A DNA stretch of 64,000 nucleotides from Archangium violaceum (GTDB taxonomy: Bacteria > Myxococcota > Myxococcia > Myxococcales > Myxococcaceae): assembly GCF_016859125.1 (NCBI RefSeq), contig NZ_CP069338.1:11225501-11289500 (forward strand), read 5' to 3'. Positions 51,313-59,431 of this stretch are shown piece after piece (position 1 is the stretch's first letter; every line of letters begins with the position of its first letter). The translations under genes and the position numbers were made by a program. The notes beneath the pieces were generated by a model. That model saw nothing but the letters and a program-made list of their open reading frames with translations, ran no database searches and was not told the DNA's origin.

Positions 51313-52188
51313 TTGTTGTCGCGCCGCCGGGCACGAAGCACGATCGCCCTGACGACGATGGCCCTGCTGGTGATTCCATCCGCCATCGCCCAGGGTCAGG
51401 AGCTGACCACCCAGATTCCCAGCCTCATCGATGAGTTCCGCGCCTCGAGCTTCTTCCAGCGCATCGAGTCGCGCTTCCACATCGTGGAGCAGCTGGAGCG
51501 AAAGGGCCGGGACACGACCGGCCTGGCCACGGGCGCACTGCCCCCGCTGCTGTGGGCTGTCACCGGGGTGTTCAGCCTGGTCGGAGCGGGGATCACGGTC
51601 GCCTTCCTGGTGGTGTTCATGCTGGTCTTCGGCCCGGGGCTGGTGCAGCGGCTGCTCTCCCAGGCCCTTCCCGAGCGCCGCGCGCGGTACGAGCGCGTCC
51701 TGGACAAGGTGTACACCGCGACGGGTGGCTACCTGGCCGGGCTCACCCTCATCTGCTCCATCAACGCCACCCTCACCACCACCTTCCTGGCCATCATCGG
51801 AATGCCCTTCTTCCTGCCCCTGGGGATCGCGAGCGGCTTCTCCAGCATGGTGCCGTACGCGGGGCCCATCGTGGCCGGCGGCCTCATCACCCTGCTGACG
51901 CTCGCCACGGCCGGGACGTGGAAGGCACTCGCAGTGCTCATCTACTTCCTCTTGTACGGGCAGCTCGAGGGCAACGTGCTGGCGCCCCTGGTCTTCCGGC
52001 GCACGGTGCACGTCAACCCGCTGCTCACGCTCTTCGCGGTGGTCTTCTTCGCGGAGCTGGCCGGCATCATCGGCGCGGTCCTGGCGGTGCCACTGATGGC
52101 GACCGGGCAGATCATCGTGCGCGAGCTGCTGCTCGTGCGTCAGGAGAAGCTCGAGGCCCGCGTTCCTCCGCCCCCTCCGCCCCCATGA
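51313..52188 (+). CDS. AI-2E-family transporter, N-terminally short
   Basis: A 291-residue membrane protein of the AI-2E/PerM family (PF01594). The conserved C-terminal half is intact (YLAGLTLICSINATLTT, PFFLPLGIASGFSSMVPYAGPI, LYGQLEGNVLAPLVFRRTVHV, LLTLFAVVFFAELAGIIGAVLAVPL). The family is usually about 340-370 residues. Here the first hydrophobic pair before RRRARSTIALTTMALLVI seems to be missing, and no start codon can restore it, because DUF885 coding DNA precedes it directly. It starts at TTG 51313. It may be a shortened but working variant or a gene losing its 5' end. Confidence 0.75.
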   Translation: MLSRRRARSTIALTTMALLVIPSAIAQGQELTTQIPSLIDEFRASSFFQRIESRFHIVEQLERKGRDTTGLATGALPPLLWAVTGVFSLVGAGITVAFLVVFMLVFGPGLVQRLLSQALPERRARYERVLDKVYTATGGYLAGLTLICSINATLTTTFLAIIGMPFFLPLGIASGFSSMVPYAGPIVAGGLITLLTLATAGTWKALAVLIYFLLYGQLEGNVLAPLVFRRTVHVNPLLTLFAVVFFAELAGIIGAVLAVPLMATGQIIVRELLLVRQEKLEARVPPPPPPP

Positions 52189-52208
52189 AGGCCTGGTGAG
52201 GAGCCCGG

Positions 52209-52249
52209 AAAAGCGAGGGGCCCGGAACCGTCTGGCGGCTCCGAGCCCC
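52209..52249 (-). terminator. Terminator after copy 1 of the FG-GAP gene
   Basis: On the minus strand GGGGCTCGGAGCC and GGTTCCGGGCCCC pair, followed by TCGCTTTT. It lies 25 bases after the stop at 52273 and matches the terminator of the paralogue at 56183-56218. Confidence 0.8.
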
Positions 52250-52272
52250 TGCCCTACTCCGGTGTCACCGGC

Positions 52273-55200
52273 TCACTTGCAGATGCGGCTGCCCTCGGTG
52301 GTGCCGGCCGGGCACCCCTGGCCGACGCAGTACTTCACGCCACTGTTCACCGCGTCACGGCCGGACTGGTCGTGCGGCACGAAGATGCGGCAGGTGCTCT
52401 CGGTGGAAGCACCGGCGTCGTTCTTGACGGAGTAGTAGACGGTGTAGACGCGGCCGTCGCCCTTGCCCTCGCGCTCGGCGCGGACCTGCACGAACGACTT
52501 GCCCACGATGATGGACATGTCCTCACAGGTGCGGCCGTCACCGTTGCCGGTGTCGTCCTCCACCTCGTCCGAGGTGACACGGAGGACGTGACCGTAGACA
52601 TCCAGCGGCAGCGGGTTGCCACACGCGTCCCGAGCGGGCGCGGCGCACTCGGACAGAGAGATGGTGACGTACTTGTGGTTGGGCGGCCACAGCTTCATCC
52701 CCTTGTCCGCACCGGGAACGGGAGGAGCACCCTGGCACGAGTCATCACCACCGCCCGGCTCATCGCCACAGCCATCGTCATCACCACCACCGCCGCCGTC
52801 ACCACCGCCATGGTCGTCGTCGTCATCGCCGCCGCAGTCGCCATCATGGTGACCATGGCCGTGATCGTGGTCGTGGTCGCAGCCACCGCCGTGGTTGTGG
52901 TCGTGGCCGCAGCCACCACCATGGCCGCCGCCGTGACCACCACCATGGCCGCCGCCGTGGCCACCGCCGTAGACGCCAACGAGGCGACTGCCATAGCCAC
53001 CGCCGTAGCCTCCACCGTGGTTGTGGTCATGGTTGCAGCTACCGCCATGATTGTGGTCGTGGCCGCAACCACCGCCGTGGCCTCCTCCACCGTGGCCTCC
53101 TCCACCGTGGCCTCCTCCACCGTGGCCTCCTCCATGGCCGTGGTCATGGTCGCAGTCACCGCCATGGTCGTGGTCGTGGCCGCACCCACCGCCGCCACCG
53201 TGGCCTCCGCCATGGTCATCGTCGTCATCGTCGTCGTCACCACCACCACCACCACCGCCGCCGCCACCATCACCCCGACCATTCGTCACGGTGACGAGGA
53301 ACTCGCACAGGGACGTGTTGCCAAAGGCATCCGCCGCCGAGCAGGTCACGACCGTGTCACCCGTCGGGAACTCGGAGCCGGAAGCATGCGAACAGGTGAC
53401 GGGTGCAGGGCCGCAGTTATCAGTGGCCGAGACCTCGAAGTAGGCATTGGAGTTCCCCGTGGTGCACACGTTCACCACCACCGGCTCGGTCGGGCAGCTC
53501 AGCACGGGCGGCGTGGTGTCGCCGCGCACCTCCACGATGAAGCGGCAGGAGGCTGCGTTGCCAGCCTCGTCCTTGGCGGTGCAGGAGACGGACGTCTCCC
53601 CCACCGGGAACGTGGAGCCGGAAGAGTGCGAGCAGGTGAGCGGCGCCGGGCCGCAGTAGTCCGAGGACGAGGCCGCGAACGTAGTCCTGGCACCGGAGGG
53701 CGAGCACGTCTCGAGCACCCGCGAGCTCGGGCAGGCCACGGTGGGCTTCGTGTTGTCCACGACGGTGACGTTGCCCACGCACTGGTCGCTCGCCTCACCG
53801 TCCGAGGCCGTCAGCGTCACGGGGTGGGTACCCAGACCGAGAGCCGAAGAGGGATTCTCGGAGATGGAGAGCGGCGCCGGCCCGTTGTCCGGGTCGTAGC
53901 TGCCATTGTCCACGCTGGAGCGACCCTGGCAGGAGACGTCGGCGTTGACGGTGACGTCGCGGCACAGGGCCACCGGCGGCTGGTTCGTCGGCGTGACCGT
54001 GCACGTGAGATTGCCCGTCACGGAGGCGGCGTTGTTGTCCTCGCGGCACTCGGTGATGCCACCGGAGCCCGCGCCATCATCGTCCACCACGGCGAAGACC
54101 TCGGCGGTGCCGGCGGAGGTCGAGGTCACGACGGCCGTGGCGATGGCGCTCCCACCCACGGGCAGCGCCTCCGTCAGGGTGGCCACGCCGAGCAGCGTGC
54201 CCCCCGAGGCAGGATTGCCCTTGTAGAAGGCCACCTTCACACCAGCGGGTACCTGCATCTGCCCCTGGTTGCGCACGCGCGCGCCGAGCACGAGCGAGCC
54301 GAAACCATCGCACGATACGGTCACGTCCGAGGCGACGAGGTCCGCGGCGGCGTAGGGGCTGGGTCCCTCGCCGAAGTAGTTGGCCACGTTGGAGCGGAAG
54401 TTGTTGAGCTTCGGGTTGAGCCAGTTGGTCGCCGGGTGCGCCGGGATGGTCCCGTCGTTGTTCACGTTCGTGATGGCGTAGGCGTGCTGGTTCCAGATCT
54501 TCCGCGTGCCCGCCCAGCCTTCCTTCTTGTCGTGCCACACGCGCACGCCGTTGAAGCCGCCCGACCCCACGTGATTGTTCTCCACCGTGACGATCTCCGC
54601 GGCGCCGTCACCATCCACGTCCGCGACGATGGGGAACTCGTGCGTGGTGCCCGAGCTGTGTGCCGTCTCCCAGCGCACCGCGCCCGTGGTGGCGTCGAAG
54701 ATGCGCAGCCGGAGCTCGTCGGTATAGATGACCTCGAGCCTGCCATCGTCCTCGAAGTCGAACGTCGTGGAGGTCGTCTTGCCCGAGCTGTACTCCTGGA
54801 TGGGGAAGGACCACTTCACGGAGCCGTCAGCCCCGTAGACGGTGTAGTTCCAGTCACCCGCGAGGCCGATCTCCAACTGCCCGTCACCGTCGAAGTCCTC
54901 GATGTTCGGGGCACCACCATGACCAGGCCTGGTGGGGAAGGACTGCCCCGGGTCGGTGAAGTGGACGTCGCGCGACCACAACAGCTCGCAGTTGTCGTCG
55001 AGCAGGCTCACCTTGCCCGCGTCGGCATTCAAATCCTGGCCCACCACGACGATTTCCCCGTACGGGTCCTCATCGAAGTTGCCCACGGCGGCGAAGCCAT
55101 GGGGAATCTCCGTGTTGGCGCACTTGAGGCTGCCATCGTACCGGTAGACCGAGCGGCCGTTGATGACCTCCTGCTTGCCGTCCTGATCGATGTCCGCCGC

Positions 55201-55947
55201 GAAGGACACGGGGCCGGTGAACAAGGCCCCGCCCATGCCATCGGAGCCCACCCACTTCAGCTCGCCGGTGTTGCTGTAGACGCGGTTGCCGTCGAGGATC
55301 TCCACGGCGCCGTCGCCATCCAGGTCCGCCAGGGTGGGACCACCCCAGTCGTTGAAGTCATACGCATCCGGAGCCGAACGGAACTTGAAGGTGCCGTCGT
55401 TCTCGAAACAGATGATGCCGCGCCCACTCTCGGGGAGGGCACAGATCTCCACGGCGCCGTCGCCGTCGATGTCACCGGCGGCGATGCTCGCGGCGGGCTT
55501 CACCCGGTAGGCCTCATCCTCCACGGTCCACAGCTCGTGCCCATCATTGCCGCTGATGGCTCGGAGCACGCCGTTGGTGTTGCCGTTCTCCCCGTTCTGA
55601 CCGGCCGAGTTGTAGAAATCTCCATCGAAGGTGCTGAAGACGATGTCCGGAGTCCCGTCCCGGTTCACGTCCACCACCACCGGCTGCATCATCACCTGCT
55701 TGTGCGTGGGGAGGATCGGACTGCCCTTCCACTCCCATTGCAGCTCGGGTTCGAAGTTGCCCGTGAAGGGCGGCCTCACCTCGCACTGATCGGCGAGGTT
55801 TCCCGTGCTTCGTGCGTTGGACTGCGTCTTCGCATCCCTGCTGTTGCAAGCTCCCCCCGTAGCCAGCACCACCAGCGCAACGAAGAGCCGCCCACGCCCA
55901 GGACCGCGTCGATCCGCGAGTCCCTGGGTGCTGCGTTTGATTCTCAT
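52273..55947 (-). CDS. FG-GAP/CARDB/HYR lipoprotein, copy 1, with Gly/His/Asp/Cys-rich insert
   Basis: A 1224-residue exported protein with a hydrophobic signal (LFVALVVLATGGAC, weak lipobox). Residues about 60-460 hold FG-GAP/VCBS-like calcium loops (DVNRDGTPDIVFSTFDG, DIDGDGAVEIC, DLDGDGAVEILDG, DIDQDGKQEVINGR, DFDGDGQLEIGL, DVDGDGAAEIVTV), which build a beta-propeller. A CARDB-like domain follows, then two HYR domains. Residues about 890-1070 are a low-complexity insert (GGGHGGGG, CGHDHNHGG and DDDDDDD units) that would bind metal ions well. A C-terminal domain with LWPPNHKY and VLRVTSDEVEDDTGNGDG closes the protein. The ATG at 55947 has GGAGG upstream. Confidence 0.85.
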   Translation of the reverse strand: MRIKRSTQGLADRRGPGRGRLFVALVVLATGGACNSRDAKTQSNARSTGNLADQCEVRPPFTGNFEPELQWEWKGSPILPTHKQVMMQPVVVDVNRDGTPDIVFSTFDGDFYNSAGQNGENGNTNGVLRAISGNDGHELWTVEDEAYRVKPAASIAAGDIDGDGAVEICALPESGRGIICFENDGTFKFRSAPDAYDFNDWGGPTLADLDGDGAVEILDGNRVYSNTGELKWVGSDGMGGALFTGPVSFAADIDQDGKQEVINGRSVYRYDGSLKCANTEIPHGFAAVGNFDEDPYGEIVVVGQDLNADAGKVSLLDDNCELLWSRDVHFTDPGQSFPTRPGHGGAPNIEDFDGDGQLEIGLAGDWNYTVYGADGSVKWSFPIQEYSSGKTTSTTFDFEDDGRLEVIYTDELRLRIFDATTGAVRWETAHSSGTTHEFPIVADVDGDGAAEIVTVENNHVGSGGFNGVRVWHDKKEGWAGTRKIWNQHAYAITNVNNDGTIPAHPATNWLNPKLNNFRSNVANYFGEGPSPYAAADLVASDVTVSCDGFGSLVLGARVRNQGQMQVPAGVKVAFYKGNPASGGTLLGVATLTEALPVGGSAIATAVVTSTSAGTAEVFAVVDDDGAGSGGITECREDNNAASVTGNLTCTVTPTNQPPVALCRDVTVNADVSCQGRSSVDNGSYDPDNGPAPLSISENPSSALGLGTHPVTLTASDGEASDQCVGNVTVVDNTKPTVACPSSRVLETCSPSGARTTFAASSSDYCGPAPLTCSHSSGSTFPVGETSVSCTAKDEAGNAASCRFIVEVRGDTTPPVLSCPTEPVVVNVCTTGNSNAYFEVSATDNCGPAPVTCSHASGSEFPTGDTVVTCSAADAFGNTSLCEFLVTVTNGRGDGGGGGGGGGGDDDDDDDDHGGGHGGGGGCGHDHDHGGDCDHDHGHGGGHGGGGHGGGGHGGGGHGGGCGHDHNHGGSCNHDHNHGGGYGGGYGSRLVGVYGGGHGGGHGGGHGGGHGGGCGHDHNHGGGCDHDHDHGHGHHDGDCGGDDDDDHGGGDGGGGGDDDGCGDEPGGGDDSCQGAPPVPGADKGMKLWPPNHKYVTISLSECAAPARDACGNPLPLDVYGHVLRVTSDEVEDDTGNGDGRTCEDMSIIVGKSFVQVRAEREGKGDGRVYTVYYSVKNDAGASTESTCRIFVPHDQSGRDAVNSGVKYCVGQGCPAGTTEGSRICK
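52740..53275 (-). repeat. Low-complexity coding repeat in FG-GAP copy 1
   Basis: DNA that encodes the Gly/His/Asp/Cys-rich segment, made of near-repeated short units on both sides of an intact island (YGSRLVGVYGG). The 15-base unit gtggcctcctccacc occurs four times in tandem at 53077-53136, the last one varied. The paralogue at 56250-59156 has no such segment. Confidence 0.85.
54725..55219 (-). repeat. 495-base tract identical between FG-GAP copies 1 and 2
   Basis: 54725-55219 and 57934-58428 are identical by direct comparison, offset 3209 bases, and flanked by differences (t/c, a/g at 54723-54724; a/t at 55220). This implies recent duplication or gene conversion. Confidence 0.9.
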
Positions 55948-56182
55948 TTCAACTCTCGCCTCCGCTATCGGGCATGACCCGGTTCACTGCTGACTTCTTG
56001 GAAACATTGGCAGTGTACCGAGCGGTGGATCCGGCAGAAGTGGTGAAAGCCAGTAGATGTGCACATGACGCATCACGGCGATTCATGTCCGTGCACTTCT
56101 TCGTTCCAAATGTAGCGTTCGTGCCGTGATGGCGACGAATGTGAGAGGAGCGCTCAGGGAGAGCGACGTGTGTGTATGAATG
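55948..56182 (-). promoter_or_regulatory. Upstream region of FG-GAP copy 1 (homologous to that of copy 2)
   Basis: The gap between the copy 1 start and the copy 2 terminator has no gene. Segments such as cggcgattc-tgtccgtg...ttcttc (about 56085-56110) recur before copy 2 (about 59287-59312), offset about 3209. The homology extends roughly 190 bases upstream of the start codons, so the copies may share control. I could not define -35 and -10 boxes with confidence. Confidence 0.45.
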
Positions 56183-56218
56183 AAAAAGGGCCCGGAACCG
56201 TTGCCGGTCCCGAGCCCC
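56183..56218 (-). terminator. Terminator after copy 2 of the FG-GAP gene
   Basis: On the minus strand GGGCTCGGGACCG-gcaa-CGGTTCCGGGCCC is followed by TTTTTC. Its stem is closely related to the terminator of copy 1. Confidence 0.85.
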
Positions 56219-56249
56219 TTCCCTGCTTCGGATTCAGCCTATCGCTGAC

Positions 56250-59156
56250 TCACCTGCACAGCGGGCTGTGCTCGGCGGTGCCGGCGGGGCAGCCCTCGCC
56301 AACGCAGAACTTCACGCCGCTGTCCACCGCGCCACGGCCGGACTGATCGTGCGGCACGTAGATGTGGCAGCTGCTCTGGGCGGAGGCACCCGCGTCGTTG
56401 GTGACGACATAGTGGAGGGTGTAGACGCGGCCATTGCCCGTGCCCTCGCGCTCGGCGCGCAGCTTCACGGACGTGGGGCCCTCGATGACCATGTCATTGC
56501 AGGTGCGGCCATCACCGTTGCCATTGGCATCCTCCACCTCGTCCGAGGTGACGCGGAGGATGCGGCCGTACCGCTCCAGGGGCAGCGGCCTGCCGCACGC
56601 ATCCTTCGCGGGCGCCGCGCACTCGGAGAGCACATAGGGCAGGTACTCGTACTTGTGGTTGGGAGCCCACAGCTCCGTCCCGAGGTCCGCGCCCGGAATC
56701 GGGGGCGTGGAGGCATCGGCGCCGCCCACCTGGACGGTGAAGCTGCACGAGTCCGTGTTGCCCGAAGCATCCGTGGCCGAGCAGGTGACGGTCGTGTCGC
56801 CCGCCGGGAACTCGGAGCCGGAGGCATGCGAGCAGGTGACGGGCACCGGGCCGCAGTTATCGGTGGCCGAGGCCTCGAAGGTGGCCGAGGAGCTACCGGA
56901 GCACGCGTCGACCACCACCGGCTCGGACGGGCAGCTCAGCACCGGCTTCGTGGTGTCCACGACGGTGACGATGCCCACGCACTGGTCGCTCGCCTCTCCA
57001 TCCGAGGCCGTCAGCGTGATGGGGTGGCTGCCCAGACCGAGGGACGAAGAGGGGTTCTCGGAGATGGAGAGCGGCGACGGCCCGTTGTCCGGATCATAGC
57101 TGCCGTTGTCCACGCTGGCGCGGCCCTGGCAGTACATGTCGGCGTTGACGGTGACGTCACGGCACAGGGCCACCGGCGGCTGGTTGGCCGGCGTGCTCGT
57201 GCACGTGAGGTTGCCCATCGCGGAGGAGGCGTTGTTGTCCTCGCGGCACTCGGTGATGCCACCGGAGCCCGCGCCATCATCGTCCACCACGGCGAAGACC
57301 TCGGCGGTGCCAGCGGAGGTCGAGGCCACGACGGCCGTGGCGATGGCACTCCCGCCCGGGGGCAACGCCTCCCCAAGGGTGGCCACGCCGAGCAGCGTGC
57401 CGCCCGAGGCCGGGGCGCCCATGTAGAAGGCCACCGACACGCCAGCGGGTACCTGGGCCTCGCCCTGGTTGTGCACGCGCGCGCCGAGCACGAGCGAGCC
57501 GTCACCATCGTCATCGACGCACGACACGGTCACGTCCGAGGCGATGAGGTCCGCGGCGGCGTAGGGGCTGGGTCCCTCGCCGAAGTAGTTGGCCACGTTG
57601 GAGCGGAAGTTGTTGAGCTTCGGGTTGAGCCAGTTGGTCGCCGGGTGCGCCGGGATGGTCCCGTCGTCGTTCACGTTCGTGATGGCGTAGGCGTGCTGGT
57701 TCCAGATCTTCCGCGTGCCCGCCCAGTCCTCCTGCTCGTCGTGCCACACGCGCACGCCATTGAAGCCGCCCGGACCCGCGTGGTTGTTCTCCACCGTGAC
57801 GATCTCCGCGGCGCCGTCACCATCCACGTCCGCGACGATGGGGAACTCGTGCGTGGTGCCCGAGCTGTGTGCCGTCTCCCAGCGCACCGCGCCCGTGGTG
57901 GCGTCGAAGATGCGCAGCCGGAGCTCGTCGGCGTAGATGACCTCGAGCCTGCCATCGTCCTCGAAGTCGAACGTCGTGGAGGTCGTCTTGCCCGAGCTGT
58001 ACTCCTGGATGGGGAAGGACCACTTCACGGAGCCGTCAGCCCCGTAGACGGTGTAGTTCCAGTCACCCGCGAGGCCGATCTCCAACTGCCCGTCACCGTC
58101 GAAGTCCTCGATGTTCGGGGCACCACCATGACCAGGCCTGGTGGGGAAGGACTGCCCCGGGTCGGTGAAGTGGACGTCGCGCGACCACAACAGCTCGCAG
58201 TTGTCGTCGAGCAGGCTCACCTTGCCCGCGTCGGCATTCAAATCCTGGCCCACCACGACGATTTCCCCGTACGGGTCCTCATCGAAGTTGCCCACGGCGG
58301 CGAAGCCATGGGGAATCTCCGTGTTGGCGCACTTGAGGCTGCCATCGTACCGGTAGACCGAGCGGCCGTTGATGACCTCCTGCTTGCCGTCCTGATCGAT
58401 GTCCGCCGCGAAGGACACGGGGCCGGTGTACAGGGCCCCGCCCATGCCATCGGAGCCCACCCACTTCAGCGCTCCGGTGTTGCTGTAGACGCGGTTGCCG
58501 TCGAGGATCTCCACGGTCCCATCGCCATCCAGGTCCGCCAGCGAGGGGCCTCCCCACGCGTTGAAGTCGTACGCGTCCAGGGCCGAGCGGAACTTGAAGG
58601 TGCCGTCGTTCTCGAAGCAGATGATGCCGCGCCCACTCTCGGGAATGCCGCAGATCTCCACGGCACCGTCACCGTCGATGTCACCGGCGGCGATGCTCGC
58701 GGCGGGCTTCACCCGATAGGCCGGGTTCTCCACGGACCACAGCTCGTGCCCATCACTGCCGCTGACGGCCCGGAGCACGCCGTTGGTGTTGCCGTCCTGC
58801 CCGGCCGCATAGAGCGCGTTGTAATAGTCGCCGTCGAAGGAGCTGAAGACGATGTCCGGAGTCCCGTCCCGGTTCACGTCCACCACCACCGGCTGCATCA
58901 TCACCTGCTTGTGCGTGGGGAGGATCGGGCTGCCCGTCCACTCCCACTGCAGCTTCGGCTCGAAGCTGCCCGTGATGGGCGGCTTCACCTCACAGCGATC
59001 GGCGAGGTTTCCCGCGCCTCGAGCGTTGGCCGGATCCTTCGAGTCCGTGGTGTTGCAAGCGCCCCCCGTCGTCAGCGCAACCAGCGCAACGAAGAGCGGC
59101 CCCTTCCCCTGGCCGTGCCGACTCCCCGGTCCCCGGATGCTGCGTTTGATTCTCAT
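56250..59156 (-). CDS. FG-GAP/CARDB/HYR lipoprotein, copy 2
   Basis: A 968-residue paralogue of the protein at 52273-55947, with the same signal type (LFVALVALTTGGAC), FG-GAP calcium loops, CARDB-like domain (YAAADLIASDVTVSC) and C-terminal LWAPNHKY domain. It has one HYR domain (VLSCPSEPVVVDACSG...) where copy 1 has two, and it lacks the His/Gly-rich insert; these two differences explain the 256-residue gap in length. Its start is ATG 59156 with GAGAGG upstream. Both copies are probably cell-surface or exported proteins with a propeller. Confidence 0.85.
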   Translation of the reverse strand: MRIKRSIRGPGSRHGQGKGPLFVALVALTTGGACNTTDSKDPANARGAGNLADRCEVKPPITGSFEPKLQWEWTGSPILPTHKQVMMQPVVVDVNRDGTPDIVFSSFDGDYYNALYAAGQDGNTNGVLRAVSGSDGHELWSVENPAYRVKPAASIAAGDIDGDGAVEICGIPESGRGIICFENDGTFKFRSALDAYDFNAWGGPSLADLDGDGTVEILDGNRVYSNTGALKWVGSDGMGGALYTGPVSFAADIDQDGKQEVINGRSVYRYDGSLKCANTEIPHGFAAVGNFDEDPYGEIVVVGQDLNADAGKVSLLDDNCELLWSRDVHFTDPGQSFPTRPGHGGAPNIEDFDGDGQLEIGLAGDWNYTVYGADGSVKWSFPIQEYSSGKTTSTTFDFEDDGRLEVIYADELRLRIFDATTGAVRWETAHSSGTTHEFPIVADVDGDGAAEIVTVENNHAGPGGFNGVRVWHDEQEDWAGTRKIWNQHAYAITNVNDDGTIPAHPATNWLNPKLNNFRSNVANYFGEGPSPYAAADLIASDVTVSCVDDDGDGSLVLGARVHNQGEAQVPAGVSVAFYMGAPASGGTLLGVATLGEALPPGGSAIATAVVASTSAGTAEVFAVVDDDGAGSGGITECREDNNASSAMGNLTCTSTPANQPPVALCRDVTVNADMYCQGRASVDNGSYDPDNGPSPLSISENPSSSLGLGSHPITLTASDGEASDQCVGIVTVVDTTKPVLSCPSEPVVVDACSGSSSATFEASATDNCGPVPVTCSHASGSEFPAGDTTVTCSATDASGNTDSCSFTVQVGGADASTPPIPGADLGTELWAPNHKYEYLPYVLSECAAPAKDACGRPLPLERYGRILRVTSDEVEDANGNGDGRTCNDMVIEGPTSVKLRAEREGTGNGRVYTLHYVVTNDAGASAQSSCHIYVPHDQSGRGAVDSGVKFCVGEGCPAGTAEHSPLCR

Positions 59157-59431
59157 ATCGCCTCTCGCCTCCGCGTTCGGGCCCGACCTGGTCAGCTCCC
59201 GACTCCGCAATGACGCCGGCAGTGTACATATCCGTGGATCCTGAAAAAGGAGAGAGTGCGAATTCGTGCACACTTGAGCAGTCCCGGCGATTCGTGTCCG
59301 TGAATTTCTTCAAAGTGGACGTAGAAACTGTACCGCGATGGCACCTCCTGTGTGACGAAGCCATGGAAAGACAGACATCCACCGACGCGCCAGTGCTCTT
59401 GAATTCTGAGAAGTCGAAACGAGAATCTGGG
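59157..59431. other. Divergent gap between FG-GAP copy 2 and the propeller lipoprotein
   Basis: The part near 59217-59345 matches the upstream region of copy 1 (ggcagtgtac, tggatcc, cggcgattc, gtccgtg). It must hold the promoters for both divergent genes. No clear pair of promoter boxes was found by eye. Confidence 0.5.

Noticed and set aside
52740-53275. Possible CRISPR array because of repeated units
   Set aside because: Repeats are 12-30 bases, imperfect, in frame, and without unique spacers; they encode a protein segment.
52372-55977. 1201-codon open frame on the plus strand opposite FG-GAP copy 1
   Set aside because: Val/Ala-rich shadow of the minus-strand gene, whose FG-GAP, CARDB and HYR domains are unmistakable.
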